Of a stretch of 64,000 nucleotides of DNA, positions 17,664 through 25,914 are shown piece after piece (position 1 is the stretch's first letter; every line of letters begins with the position of its first letter). A program made the translations under genes and the position numbers. Origin of the DNA: Mesorhizobium sophorae. Lineage in GTDB: Bacteria > Pseudomonadota > Alphaproteobacteria > Rhizobiales > Rhizobiaceae. The stretch is from NCBI RefSeq assembly GCF_002270415.1, contig NZ_NNRI01000012.1, forward strand, positions 327,619 through 391,618, in the 5' to 3' direction. The notes under the pieces are model-generated. The model saw only the letters and a program-made list of their open reading frames with translations, was not told the DNA's origin and did not search any database.

Positions 17664-18581
17664 CTATTTCGGCACTGGCCAACTTGGCTGCGACAGATGC
17701 GCGGCCATGAAACCGGCGACGGCTTCGACCTTGGCGGGGCGCGAGCGTGCCGACGGCGTGACGAAATACAGCGCGCCCCTCGGCAAAGTCCAGTCGGTCA
17801 GGATCGCTTCCAGGCGCCCATCGGCAAGGTATTCGCCGGCAATGAATTCCGGCAGCTCGGCAATCGCCATTCCGGCCAGCACTGTTGGAACCAGCGCGTC
17901 AGAATTGGTCACCCGCAATGGCCCGGAGGGCGTGACGGCCTCGCTGTCACCCGCGGCATTGCTGAAATGCCAGACGTCCTGCCGAGGACGATAGGCATAG
18001 CCAAGGCAATGATGCGCGTCGAGGTCGCGTGGCCTGCCTGGACGGCCATACCGGGCGAGATAGGTCGGTGCCGCGACGATGAACGGAGCAATGCTGCACA
18101 GGCGCCGCGCAACCAGCGAGGAATCCGGCAGGACGGCAATCCGGAGTGCTGCATCGAACCCATCACCGACCAGGTCGACGACCGCATCGCTCAGATGCAT
18201 ATCGATCGACACGTCGGGGTAGAGTTTGAAGAAATCAGGAAGCAACGGCGCAACGCACCGCAGCCCAAACGACATCGGCACGGCCAGACGTACAAGGCCG
18301 CGCGGACTGGCCGACAGCTCGCGTGCCGCATTCTCGGCATCCTCCGCGTCACGGTAGAGGCGCGACGCCCGCTCGGCGAGACGATGACCGAAATCCGTGA
18401 GGGCGAGACGCCGCGATGTGCGGTTGAAAAGCCGCGCGCCAAGCCGCTCCTCCAGTCGGCTGACGCCACGCGATACTGTCGCCACCGACAGGCCAAGCAC
18501 GCGCGCGGCGGCAGCAAAGGACCGCTCCTCCGCGACTTTGGCGAAAATGGCCAATCCTTCGAAGTCCGGAACTTTCGACAT
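17664..18581 (-). CDS. LysR-family transcriptional regulator
   Basis: A 305-residue LysR regulator. The N-terminal winged helix-turn-helix reads FAAAARVLGLSVATVSRGVS then RLEERLGARLFNRTSR. A periplasmic-binding-like effector domain follows, opening GLVRLAVPMSFGLR. The ATG at 18581 is chosen because AGGA lies six bases upstream; starts at 18587 and 18608 are also open. It is divergent from the SDR gene across a 93-base gap containing palindromes, the classic arrangement for a LysR protein controlling its neighbour. The effector is unknown. Confidence 0.92.
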   Translation of the reverse strand: MSKVPDFEGLAIFAKVAEERSFAAAARVLGLSVATVSRGVSRLEERLGARLFNRTSRRLALTDFGHRLAERASRLYRDAEDAENAARELSASPRGLVRLAVPMSFGLRCVAPLLPDFFKLYPDVSIDMHLSDAVVDLVGDGFDAALRIAVLPDSSLVARRLCSIAPFIVAAPTYLARYGRPGRPRDLDAHHCLGYAYRPRQDVWHFSNAAGDSEAVTPSGPLRVTNSDALVPTVLAGMAIAELPEFIAGEYLADGRLEAILTDWTLPRGALYFVTPSARSRPAKVEAVAGFMAAHLSQPSWPVPK

Positions 18582-18599
18582 CACCATTCCTGCAACGAT

Positions 18600-18625
18600 T
18601 GTTTGCAAACATTGCTATTTCGAAA
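18600..18625. promoter_or_regulatory. Candidate LysR operator between the LysR and SDR genes
   Basis: Two exact palindromes, GTTTGCAAAC (18601-18610, extended one pair each side) and TTTCGAAA (18618-18625), are spaced close to 1.5 helical turns centre to centre. They lie just upstream of the LysR start and about 50-75 bases upstream of the SDR start, as expected of a LysR recognition/activation site pair. Confidence 0.5.
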
Positions 18626-18674
18626 ACAACCACCTGTCCATATCTCTCTGTCACCCACAACAGGAGTGACGAAA

Positions 18675-19430
18675 ATGACGCGGAAACTCGAAGGAAAGAT
18701 CGCCGTGGTTACCGGCGGCAGCAGCGGCATCGGCCTTGGCATCGCCAAGCGCTTCGCCTCTGAAGGCGCCCATGTCTACATCACTGGACGGCGCCAGGCC
18801 GAGATCGACAAGGCCGTCGCGGCAATCGGGAAGAACGCCACCGGCATCCAGGCCGACTCGACCAGTTTCGCCGATCTCGACCGACTCTATTCCCAAGTGA
18901 AAGCGCAAAGCGGCCGGATCGACGTGCTCTCGGTCAATGCTGGCGGTGGTTCCATGCTGCCGCTCGGGCAGATCAGCGAACAGCACTATGATGAAACATT
19001 CGACCGCAACGTCAAAGCCGTGCTGTTCACCGTGCAGAAGGCGCTTGGATTGCTGGTGGACGGTGCATCGGTGATCCTGACTGGTTCGACCGCCGGCTCA
19101 ACTGGCGCGGCGGCGTTCAGCGTCTATGGCGCGTCGAAGGCGGCCCTGCGCAATTTTGCCCGCAGCTGGATTCTCGACCTGAAGGAGCGGCAGATCCGCG
19201 TCAACATCCTCAGTCCCGGTCCGACCCGTACAACGGGTCTCGCCGAGCTTGCCGGACCTGAGGCCGAACACCAGAAGGGTTTGCTCGATTTCCTTGCCAA
19301 CCAGGTGCCAATGGGCCGGCTCGGCGATCCCGATGAGATCGGCAAGGCGGCCGTGTTCCTGGCCTCGGACGATTCCAGCTTTGTCACCGGCGCCGAGCTG
19401 TTCGTCGACGGTGGTATTGCGCAAATCTAG
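18675..19430 (+). CDS. Short-chain dehydrogenase/reductase
   Basis: A 251-residue classical SDR. It has the nucleotide-binding GGSSGIG near residue 15, the structural NAGG at about 90, the catalytic Ser of LTGSTAG, YGASK (Tyr and Lys) around 155-159, and PGPTRT after the active site. The GRR at the end of the second strand suggests an NADP(H) preference. The C-terminal DDSSFVTGAELFVDGG matches reductases of the FabG-like group. The ATG at 18675 has AGGAG upstream. It is probably regulated by the divergent LysR gene. The substrate is unknown. Confidence 0.92.
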   Translation: MTRKLEGKIAVVTGGSSGIGLGIAKRFASEGAHVYITGRRQAEIDKAVAAIGKNATGIQADSTSFADLDRLYSQVKAQSGRIDVLSVNAGGGSMLPLGQISEQHYDETFDRNVKAVLFTVQKALGLLVDGASVILTGSTAGSTGAAAFSVYGASKAALRNFARSWILDLKERQIRVNILSPGPTRTTGLAELAGPEAEHQKGLLDFLANQVPMGRLGDPDEIGKAAVFLASDDSSFVTGAELFVDGGIAQI

Positions 19431-19437
19431 CCGTCGT

Positions 19438-19472
19438 ACCGGTCGCGTCCTCAAGCAGGGCGCGACCGGTAT
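19438..19472. terminator. Shared stem-loop between convergent SDR and desaturase genes
   Basis: Perfect 11-base arms TACCGGTCGCG and CGCGACCGGTA surround a 13-base loop. The hairpin sits 8 bases after the SDR stop and 15 bases after the desaturase stop read leftward. It lacks a long T-tract; a bidirectional terminator or RNA 3'-end stabiliser is likely. Confidence 0.6.
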
Positions 19473-19486
19473 GCAACCGCGCAGCA

Positions 19487-20386
19487 TCAGCGCAATGTCT
19501 CGATGTATTTTTCGTGGAAGCTGACATAGCCCGGTTCGACAATCTTCAGATGCCGCTCGATCAGCGCATGAAACTCCGGCAGTTGATGAAACGGCACGCC
19601 GGGATAGGCATGATGCTCGGCATGGAACGGCATGTTCCACGCCAGCTTGCGCACCAGCCAGTTGGTCAGCGTGGTCCTGGTGTTCTCCAGCATGTTGGCG
19701 ACGAATGGACAACGGCCATGCTCGGCCAGGAGATAGAGCCGCAGAAACGGCTGCCCGAGCAAGGCCGGCACGATCCAGACGTAGAGAAGCACCGTAAGCC
19801 GGAAATAGACGGCCAGCAGAATGACCACGGCATAGAAGGCAAGCATGGCTCGCGCCTCGACGCGGACCTTGGCGTAGCCTTTTGGCGGCACATAGCCTTC
19901 CCGGCCGCGGCCCATCGCATTGCCACAAAGCGTCTTGAGGTGCCCCCACCACACCGGGATGCCGGAGACATGGACGAGGTATTGCCTCCATGTCTCAGGT
20001 TTGGGGAAAGCCAGTTCCGGATCATTGTCCGGGTCCTGGGTGTATCGATGGTGGGCGAAATGGAAATAGCGGAACCAGTCCGCAGGCAGCCCGATCGCCA
20101 GGCTGCACACCCGCGCCACGGCATCGTTCAGCCACTGCGTTTCGAAGGCCGTGCGATGCACCGTCTCGTGCAGCAGAGTGAACAGGAAGACGATCAGGAT
20201 GCCTTGCGGCAGCATCAGCAGCGGCCAGAACGGAACCCTGGCGGCGATCAGCGATCCGATGATGATGATCGCACCCCAATGAGCACCAAGCTGGACAAGA
20301 CCCGCGACGTCGGATTTGGCGGTCAGGCGATTGCGCTCTTGCTGCGTCAACGATGCAATTACGTCGCGATGGTCCACTGGCGTCAT
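19487..20386 (-). CDS. Membrane fatty-acid desaturase-type di-iron protein
   Basis: A 299-residue integral membrane di-iron oxidase. Three histidine boxes are present: HETVH (73-77), HFAHH (109-113) and HAEHH (about 260). Hydrophobic segments flank them near 35-70 and 180-220. This is the FA_desaturase fold, which includes acyl-lipid desaturases, alkane hydroxylases and carotenoid modifying enzymes. The exact substrate is not deducible. The gene diverges from a LysR regulator over a palindrome-rich 103-base gap. Confidence 0.88.
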   Translation of the reverse strand: MTPVDHRDVIASLTQQERNRLTAKSDVAGLVQLGAHWGAIIIIGSLIAARVPFWPLLMLPQGILIVFLFTLLHETVHRTAFETQWLNDAVARVCSLAIGLPADWFRYFHFAHHRYTQDPDNDPELAFPKPETWRQYLVHVSGIPVWWGHLKTLCGNAMGRGREGYVPPKGYAKVRVEARAMLAFYAVVILLAVYFRLTVLLYVWIVPALLGQPFLRLYLLAEHGRCPFVANMLENTRTTLTNWLVRKLAWNMPFHAEHHAYPGVPFHQLPEFHALIERHLKIVEPGYVSFHEKYIETLR

Positions 20387-20425
20387 CCGGAGTTCGAAAA
20401 ATGTCGACGCCCATCGTATTCAACA

Positions 20426-20480
20426 AGAAAGCTTTCTGAAAACGAGGAATTATGCGATTTAGATAAGGTCATCTTATCTA
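20426..20480. promoter_or_regulatory. Operator-like palindromes between desaturase and LysR genes
   Basis: An exact 12-base palindrome AGAAAGCTTTCT lies at 20426-20437. A second inverted repeat with 8-base arms, TAGATAAG and CTTATCTA with a five-base spacer, lies at 20460-20480 and ends 9 bases before the LysR ATG. The second is placed to block translation initiation or autoregulate; the first lies about 40 bases upstream of the desaturase start. Confidence 0.55.
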
Positions 20481-20489
20481 TCGGGCAGC

Positions 20490-21422
20490 ATGATCGCTTT
20501 TCCATCCTTGCGCGGACTCCAGGCTTTCGAAGCGGCGGCGCGTTCCGGCAGCTTTGCCGCGGCAGCCCAGGAGCTGTCCATCTCGGCTGCCGCGGTCAGC
20601 CAGCTGATCCGGACCATCGAAGACCAGATGGGCCGCAAGCTGTTCAACCGGGTCAACCGCCGCGTCGTCCTCACCGACGCCGGCAGGGAAATACTGCCTC
20701 GGCTGACAACGGCATTCGGTGAGATCGGCAGCGTGTCACGCGAACTGGGCGGCGCCGAGTTCCGCTCCCGGCTCGTCGTGTCAGTCCCGCCATCCATGGC
20801 GATGGGCTGGTTGTCGTCGCGTCTGGCGGGCTTTGTCGCGGCCCACGGCGCTGTCGACATATCGCTCAGAGGCGAAGACGACCCGGTATCGTTCGACCGC
20901 GACCTGATCGACATCCGCCTTTCCTATGGCCGTTCGCACTATCGCGAGCAGGCAACGGAAGACATCGCCAGGGATGCCGTCTACCCCGTTTGCGTCCCTG
21001 ATCTCGTCGCGACGAACAGATCTCTGGACGCCACCGCCCTCGCCGGCCTGCCGCTGATCCACACCGACTGGGGCCCAACGGGCGCGTCGTTCCCGTCCTG
21101 GCGCAACTGGTTCGAGGCAATGGGCATCGAGCCTGGCCGGGCAGCGCAACGCGGCCTTTCGGCGAATTCGTCACGGGCCGCCCTTGATCTTGCCATTTCC
21201 GGCCTTGGCGTGGCGCTGGCGCAAGGGGTCTACTGTGCCGAAGCGCTGGAAGACGGCCGGCTGGTCAGGCCGCTGGCCCAGGCGCTGGAACTGCGCCAGC
21301 CTTATTGCCTGACAATCCCCGAACGCAGCGCAAGACGCGATGTGGTGGCGGCATTTCGCCAGTGGCTGATCGAGGAATGCGTGCGCACGGTCAAATCGCC
21401 GGCGCTGACCGAGGGCCGTTGA
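20490..21422 (+). CDS. LysR-family transcriptional regulator (GcvA-like)
   Basis: A 310-residue LysR protein. The winged helix-turn-helix is FAAAAQELSISAAAVSQLIR with a following MGRKLFNRVNRRV segment, and the opening FPSLRGLQAFEAAARSGSF is typical of the GcvA subgroup. The effector-binding domain covers roughly 95-300. It diverges from the desaturase gene, so membrane-lipid or carotenoid modification is its probable target. The start at 20490 is directly preceded by the palindrome described separately. Confidence 0.92.
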   Translation: MIAFPSLRGLQAFEAAARSGSFAAAAQELSISAAAVSQLIRTIEDQMGRKLFNRVNRRVVLTDAGREILPRLTTAFGEIGSVSRELGGAEFRSRLVVSVPPSMAMGWLSSRLAGFVAAHGAVDISLRGEDDPVSFDRDLIDIRLSYGRSHYREQATEDIARDAVYPVCVPDLVATNRSLDATALAGLPLIHTDWGPTGASFPSWRNWFEAMGIEPGRAAQRGLSANSSRAALDLAISGLGVALAQGVYCAEALEDGRLVRPLAQALELRQPYCLTIPERSARRDVVAAFRQWLIEECVRTVKSPALTEGR

Positions 21423-21432
21423 CGGCCGCCGC

Positions 21433-21705
21433 TCAGAGGTGCCCGCTCAATGCCTCCACCATGTCCTTGTTCGTCGCCACGGGAACGATCTCGAACTCCA
21501 CCAGATCCGCCCATTCGATGACCCAGCGCTGCAGCAGCGTGACGTCATCGGCCTCCACCAGCAGGAAGCATCGGCTCATATCCGCCGCGATCCAGCTATG
21601 GTGCACGAGCAACTGGTCCGGCTTCAGACGGCCGCGATCGCTGAAGCGACGGTAGATATCCTTGCGATCGCAACCGCGAAAGTCCTCGATCACGACGAAC
21701 AGCAT
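21433..21705 (-). CDS. DUF3303-family protein
   Basis: A 90-residue protein of the DUF3303 family. It shows the characteristic MLFVVIEDF start, the YRRFSDRGR motif, HHSWIAADMSRCFLLVEADD and WADLVEFEIVPV. The fold is a ferredoxin-like dimeric barrel resembling monooxygenase-type subunits; function is unknown. The ATG at 21705 is preferred over the GTG two codons upstream because it begins at the family start. It lies 17 bases downstream of the ATP-grasp gene on the same strand and may be the third gene of that operon. Confidence 0.82.
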   Translation of the reverse strand: MLFVVIEDFRGCDRKDIYRRFSDRGRLKPDQLLVHHSWIAADMSRCFLLVEADDVTLLQRWVIEWADLVEFEIVPVATNKDMVEALSGHL

Positions 21706-21722
21706 ATCCACCCCCGATCAAA

Positions 21723-23186
21723 TTAGCGCCCCGGCCGGTCCAGCCGCTCCAGGAACCACTGCGTCAGCCGTACCCAGACCTCGTCCTTTTCGCCGGAATC
21801 TTCCCAGCCATGGTCGAGGTTCGGATTGTCGTTGACCTCGATGACGAAGACGCCATCCTTGGTTTCCTTGAGGTCGACGCCATAGAGCCCGTCACCGATG
21901 CAGCGCGCCGCCTTCACCGCCGTCTCGACGACATGCGCCGGGGTTTCCTTCAGTGTGAAGGTCTTGATGCCGCCCTGGTCGGGTTTGCCGTTGGCCTTGT
22001 GGTTGACGATCTGCCAGTGCTTCTTGGCCATCAGATAGTGGACGGCAAACAGGGGCTGGCCCCCGAGCACGCCGACACGCCAGTCATACTCGGTCGGAAT
22101 GAATTTCTGCGCGATCAGAAGATCGGAATCCTCAAGCCATTCCGTGGCGAGCGTCTTCAACTCCTCGAAGTCAGCGCATTTCTTGACGCCGCGCGAGAAC
22201 GACGAATCAGGGATCTTCAACACCAGCGGAAAGCCGAGCGTCTGCGACGCCAGTTCGAGATCCGAGCTGCCGGCGATCATCACCGTCGGCGGCACCGGCA
22301 CCTTGTTGTAGGCCATCAGCTCGTTGAGATAGACCTTGTTGGTGCAGCGGATCATCGACAGTGGATCGTCGATCACCGGCATGCCTTCCTGCTGGGCACG
22401 GCGGGCGAAACGATAGGTGTGGTTGGAAATAGAGGTGGTCTCGCGGATGAACAGCGCGTCGTAGTTGGCGAGCTTGGCGAGGTCCCGCTTGGTGATCGGC
22501 TCGATTTCGACGCCCATCTTTTCGGCGATCTTGGCCCAGTAGCGCAGCGACGAGATCTCCGACGGCGGCAATTCCTCATGCGGATCGACCAGCGTGGCGA
22601 AGGTGTAGCGCGCCGGCGTGCGGCCCTTGGTGTCGCGCCACTCGCGGTTGGTGTAGGTCTCCAGGCACTGGATGAAGCTTTTTTCTTCATCCTCGGTCAT
22701 CCGCGCCAGCGGATGGAAGCCGATCTTGCGGATCGAAGCCCATTCGGCGCTGTCCTTGATGTGGACTTCGAGTGCCGGTGCGCGGAACCAGTCGAACAAC
22801 AGCTTGGCGAACCGGTCCCAGATTTTCGACGGGCCGATGCCGAAGAAGATGCAGACCTTGGTTGGAAAGGCGCCGCCGAGATCCTTCCGGCATTTGTTGA
22901 GTGCCAGTTCCAGTTCCGGCAACGCATGTTCGTAGAGCTTGCGCTCCGACAGGTCGATCATCGTCTCGACGGTCGGAATGACCTTGTGGCCGCGTGAGCC
23001 CGCCAGCAGCGAGGCGTAGTAGCCGCGGCTCTGGTAGCCGTAATTGTTCGACAGGTTGATGACCTTCGGCCGCTGGCCGCGAAACAGCGACGGATGCGCA
23101 AGATAGTCACGGTTGGTGATGATCTTGTGCGGTGTCGCCACCTGGTCGAGATCGCTCTGCCGGCCGGTAAGGATGACCCAGGTCAT
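21723..23186 (-). CDS. RLAN-domain RimK-like ATP-grasp ligase
   Basis: A 487-residue protein with an N-terminal RimK-like ATP-grasp-associated (RLAN) domain (about 1-190, containing VINLSNNYGYQSRGYYASLL) and a C-terminal ATP-grasp catalytic domain (about 290-480). ATP-grasp features include FPLVLKIPDSSFSRGV (lysine and glycine-loop region) and the magnesium-ligand segment VIEVNDNPNLDHGWED. RimK relatives join amino acids to protein or small-molecule carboxylates. The ATG overlaps the upstream GNAT-C39 gene by four bases, so the two proteins are made together. The target carboxylate and the amine are unknown. Confidence 0.9.
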   Translation of the reverse strand: MTWVILTGRQSDLDQVATPHKIITNRDYLAHPSLFRGQRPKVINLSNNYGYQSRGYYASLLAGSRGHKVIPTVETMIDLSERKLYEHALPELELALNKCRKDLGGAFPTKVCIFFGIGPSKIWDRFAKLLFDWFRAPALEVHIKDSAEWASIRKIGFHPLARMTEDEEKSFIQCLETYTNREWRDTKGRTPARYTFATLVDPHEELPPSEISSLRYWAKIAEKMGVEIEPITKRDLAKLANYDALFIRETTSISNHTYRFARRAQQEGMPVIDDPLSMIRCTNKVYLNELMAYNKVPVPPTVMIAGSSDLELASQTLGFPLVLKIPDSSFSRGVKKCADFEELKTLATEWLEDSDLLIAQKFIPTEYDWRVGVLGGQPLFAVHYLMAKKHWQIVNHKANGKPDQGGIKTFTLKETPAHVVETAVKAARCIGDGLYGVDLKETKDGVFVIEVNDNPNLDHGWEDSGEKDEVWVRLTQWFLERLDRPGR

Positions 23187-24289
23187 TGTCTGTCGCGCTT
23201 TCCCAGAGTGATGGCGGCACGCAGTCCGTCGCGGCCGAACTGCGCCATGTTCATGAAGATGCCGTAGGGCACGGGAATGTTGGCGGCATCAAGGATGGTC
23301 TCCTGTCTTTCGTCCTCGACCCATGGATCGTGGATCAGGATATGGTCGCCGTCATCGCCGATCGCCAGCACCCAGTGCGGCACCTTCTTGCCGAACATAA
23401 GGAAACCGCTGATCAGCACCAGCACCAGTTTACCCTCCGCGATCGCGGCGCGAATGTCGTCGATGGTGAATGGACGGTAATTCACCGGGATGCCGTAAAG
23501 TTCCGCGCGGCGGCGAAAGTCGACCTGGGCCAGCTCCATCACCCGGCGCTTGTCCTCGCTGCGCACCGACTGCAGGAACAGCGCGCCATAGAACGAAACA
23601 TAGATCTCCGCCGCGAGCCCGCTTTCGTAGCCCGAGACAGCGAGGCCGAACGGTTCGCAGCCACCGGGTCCCGACATCATGAAGACAGTCGTCGCCTCGC
23701 GCCACAGTCGGATTTCCATGACCGGATCCGGCACGAAGCCGCGATCGAAATTGGCCATCGCCATCATCAGGCAGCATGGGCCGCAGGTGAATTCGCAGGT
23801 CTGCTGGTAGAATGGCACCTTGGTGGCGATCGGAATGTCGCCGCGCAAGGTCTTTTCATAGCGAAGCGCTGTCTCGCCGTCCTCGTAGTAGCCGGATTCG
23901 CGGCCGATCTTGCGATAGCCGGCCTGCTCATAGATGCGGAAGGCCCGGCTGTTGTCTTCGCGCACCTCGAGACGCAGCATCATGCGGCCGTGCTCGAAGG
24001 CGACCTCTTCCGCTGATCCGAGCAGCATGCGGCCAACACCCAGTCCCCCGAAGAAGGGACCGGTGGCGATCGAGTAGAGACGTGCCACGCCGCTGCCCTT
24101 GCGAAACAGCACGATCGCATAGCCGGCCACGCGGCCATCGATTTCAGCGACCAGCGTCTCGGCGGTTTCGCGCTCGATGAACAGGCGGAAGGAGCGGCGG
24201 GAAATACGGTCGCTTTGGAAAACAGCTTTCTCGATGGCGGCGAGATCATCGACGTCAGACGCGCGGGCCGTGCGGATCTCGGCAGGCAT
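23183..24289 (-). CDS. GNAT acetyltransferase fused to a C39-like cysteine peptidase
   Basis: A 368-residue two-domain protein. Residues 1-150 form a RimI-like GNAT domain with the acetyl-CoA pyrophosphate loop FGGLGVGRML and the LEVREDNSRAFRIYEQAGY motif. Residues 155-368 form a papain-like C39-type peptidase: the YQQTCEFTCGPCCLMMAM segment has the oxyanion glutamine and Cys-Gly-Pro nucleophile, VPHWVLAIGDDGDHI supplies the His and HDPWVED the Asp. All catalytic residues look intact. It is upstream of and coupled to the ATP-grasp ligase. The fusion implies acetylation and cleavage of the same ligase product. Confidence 0.9.
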   Translation of the reverse strand: MPAEIRTARASDVDDLAAIEKAVFQSDRISRRSFRLFIERETAETLVAEIDGRVAGYAIVLFRKGSGVARLYSIATGPFFGGLGVGRMLLGSAEEVAFEHGRMMLRLEVREDNSRAFRIYEQAGYRKIGRESGYYEDGETALRYEKTLRGDIPIATKVPFYQQTCEFTCGPCCLMMAMANFDRGFVPDPVMEIRLWREATTVFMMSGPGGCEPFGLAVSGYESGLAAEIYVSFYGALFLQSVRSEDKRRVMELAQVDFRRRAELYGIPVNYRPFTIDDIRAAIAEGKLVLVLISGFLMFGKKVPHWVLAIGDDGDHILIHDPWVEDERQETILDAANIPVPYGIFMNMAQFGRDGLRAAITLGKRDRQ

Positions 24290-24347
24290 GCGGGTTGAGA
24301 AAACCTCGATTGGTGGTGGGAAATGCCCTACTGGAAAACGTTCAAGA

Positions 24348-24418
24348 CATCAGTCGAAATACTGATGACCACAAGCGCTATCGCACCTCGAATAGGGCCG
24401 AATTGTGACAGATTCGGC
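24348..24418. promoter_or_regulatory. Two inverted repeats upstream of the GNAT-C39/ATP-grasp operon
   Basis: CATCAGT and ACTGATG (24348-24354, 24361-24367; six-base spacer) are perfect, and GCCGAAT and ATTCGGC (24397-24403, 24412-24418; eight-base loop) are perfect. The first lies about 60 bases upstream of the operon start and could be an operator. The second is nearer the anti-sigma stop and may be its terminator stem. No small peptide gene was found in this gap. Confidence 0.45.
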
Positions 24419-24494
24419 AGCAACCTGGCGATGCAAAATGCTTTGAACAGGATCACTATTTATGGACTGGCGTCGCCATCAAGGCGGCGCCTTT

Positions 24495-25286
24495 TCAACT
24501 GGCGAGGCCAGCCAGAAGCTGGCCATAGGCGCTCTTTGCCACGACGGCCAATTGCTCGCTTGGCAGCGAACCGACGACGACGCAGCCATAGCCCTTGTCC
24601 AGCCAGTAGACGGCCTGGGGACCGTCTTGCGCCGATGCATAGGTGCCCTTGGCATTCTGCGCCGATTGCGCCGTGACGAAGAGAGATATGCGCTCGCCTT
24701 TGTCGTCCTCGTAGAGCAGCATCGCGGCCTTGCTTTCTCCGGCCGGCAGCAACCGGCCGCCGATCAATTGGAAGCCGTTCGCGGTCAGGTCCGGCGCGAC
24801 CAGCTTCAGCCCGACCCGGTTGGACAGCCAGGTCTGGAGATGATCCTTGTCGGTGGCCGGCACCTCGACCGCATGCCGTTTTTCGGCGGCGAAGACGACG
24901 TGGGCCGCAATTGCCTGTTCGGCCAGTCGATCTTCGGCAGGATTTTCCTGTCCGATGCGGTCGATGCCGGCAAAGTAGCCGCCAAGCCCGCCGGCGACCA
25001 CAAGCACGGCCGCCGCGGCGGCAAGCCACCAGCGTGAGCGTGAGGCCGCAGCCTTGACCGGCGTCTCGCCGAACACGACCTTGCGCAACCGCACTGGGAC
25101 GGGTTCGTCCAGCACGCCGGCAAAGGCGGCGCGCAATGCCGTCCGATCGGCGGTGAAACGGGCGCTCCTGGCCTTCATCTCGGGATTGGCGTCGAGCCAG
25201 GCATCATAGGCGGCGCGCTCGTCAGCCGGCAGCTCGCCATCGATCGCCATGTGGATGTCACGTTCGGAGAAGTCGCGGCGGATCAT
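24495..25286 (-). CDS. Membrane-anchored anti-sigma factor
   Basis: A 263-residue anti-sigma protein paired with the ECF factor. A short cytosolic helical domain (about 1-60, IHMAIDGELPADERAAYDAW) resembles anti-sigma domains but lacks the zinc-binding His-x3-Cys-x2-Cys motif. One membrane helix spans about 86-105, and the roughly 155-residue C-terminal part is periplasmic. The latter contains LPAGESKAAMLLYEDDKGER and two segments typical of the ChrR/RsiW-like family tail. It overlaps the sigma gene by four bases. The signal sensed is unknown; release of the sigma factor would come from a periplasmic stimulus. Confidence 0.86.
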   Translation of the reverse strand: MIRRDFSERDIHMAIDGELPADERAAYDAWLDANPEMKARSARFTADRTALRAAFAGVLDEPVPVRLRKVVFGETPVKAAASRSRWWLAAAAAVLVVAGGLGGYFAGIDRIGQENPAEDRLAEQAIAAHVVFAAEKRHAVEVPATDKDHLQTWLSNRVGLKLVAPDLTANGFQLIGGRLLPAGESKAAMLLYEDDKGERISLFVTAQSAQNAKGTYASAQDGPQAVYWLDKGYGCVVVGSLPSEQLAVVAKSAYGQLLAGLAS

Positions 25287-25801
25287 TTCTCGACGATCCT
25301 TATTGCGCGACGGCGCGCCGTGTCGTCCAGCAGCCCGCGCAATTCCTCACGCCCGCGCGCAATGCGCGACATCAGCGTGCCTGCAGGGACGCCCAGAATG
25401 TTGGCGGCTTCGGCATAGGAAAACCCTTCGATGGCGACCATGACAAGAGCCGCACGGCGGTCGGGGCTGATCGCCTGCAATGCTTCGATGATCTCGCGCG
25501 AAGCGATGCTCTCCACCTGCTCGGCCGGCTGGGCCACCGCCTCGCCTGCTTCCAGCGGAAGCATCGTCGCCTCGCCGCGACGGTTCACCTTGCGCATCTG
25601 GTCGATGAACAAATGATGCATGATCGTAAACAGCCACCTCCTGGGGCTTTCTCCCGTCTGCCAGTTGTCGAGCCGGACAAGCGCCCGCTCGAGACAATCC
25701 TGAACGAGATCGTCGGCAGCATCGCGGTCGCGCAAAAGCGAGCGTGCGTAGCGGCGCAGTCGCGGTATTTCGCCAAGGATTGCTGCCTTCTTTTCGTGCA
25801 T
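25283..25801 (-). CDS. ECF-family RNA polymerase sigma factor
   Basis: A 172-residue extracytoplasmic-function sigma factor. Region 2 reads YARSLLRDRDAADDLVQDCL with RRWLFTIMHHLFID. Region 4 has FSYAEAANILGVPAGTLMSR, the helix-turn-helix that recognises the -35 element. The ATG at 25801 starts at the conserved MHEKKAAILGEIPRL; a GTG at 25900 would leave almost no leader after the predicted promoter. It is coupled by ATGA to its anti-sigma factor. A GGAAT-N17-CGTT promoter lies upstream and probably serves the factor itself. Confidence 0.93.
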   Translation of the reverse strand: MHEKKAAILGEIPRLRRYARSLLRDRDAADDLVQDCLERALVRLDNWQTGESPRRWLFTIMHHLFIDQMRKVNRRGEATMLPLEAGEAVAQPAEQVESIASREIIEALQAISPDRRAALVMVAIEGFSYAEAANILGVPAGTLMSRIARGREELRGLLDDTARRRAIRIVEK

Positions 25802-25914
25802 GACCGCTGGTTCTGGGTCGCCCTTGTTGATCCGATATTGAACGCGCCTTCTCGGCGCGGCGCAAGCGGCCAGCGCGAAGCGGTCCGCCGCCCCGGTCAC
25901 CCAAGCAATGAGAT

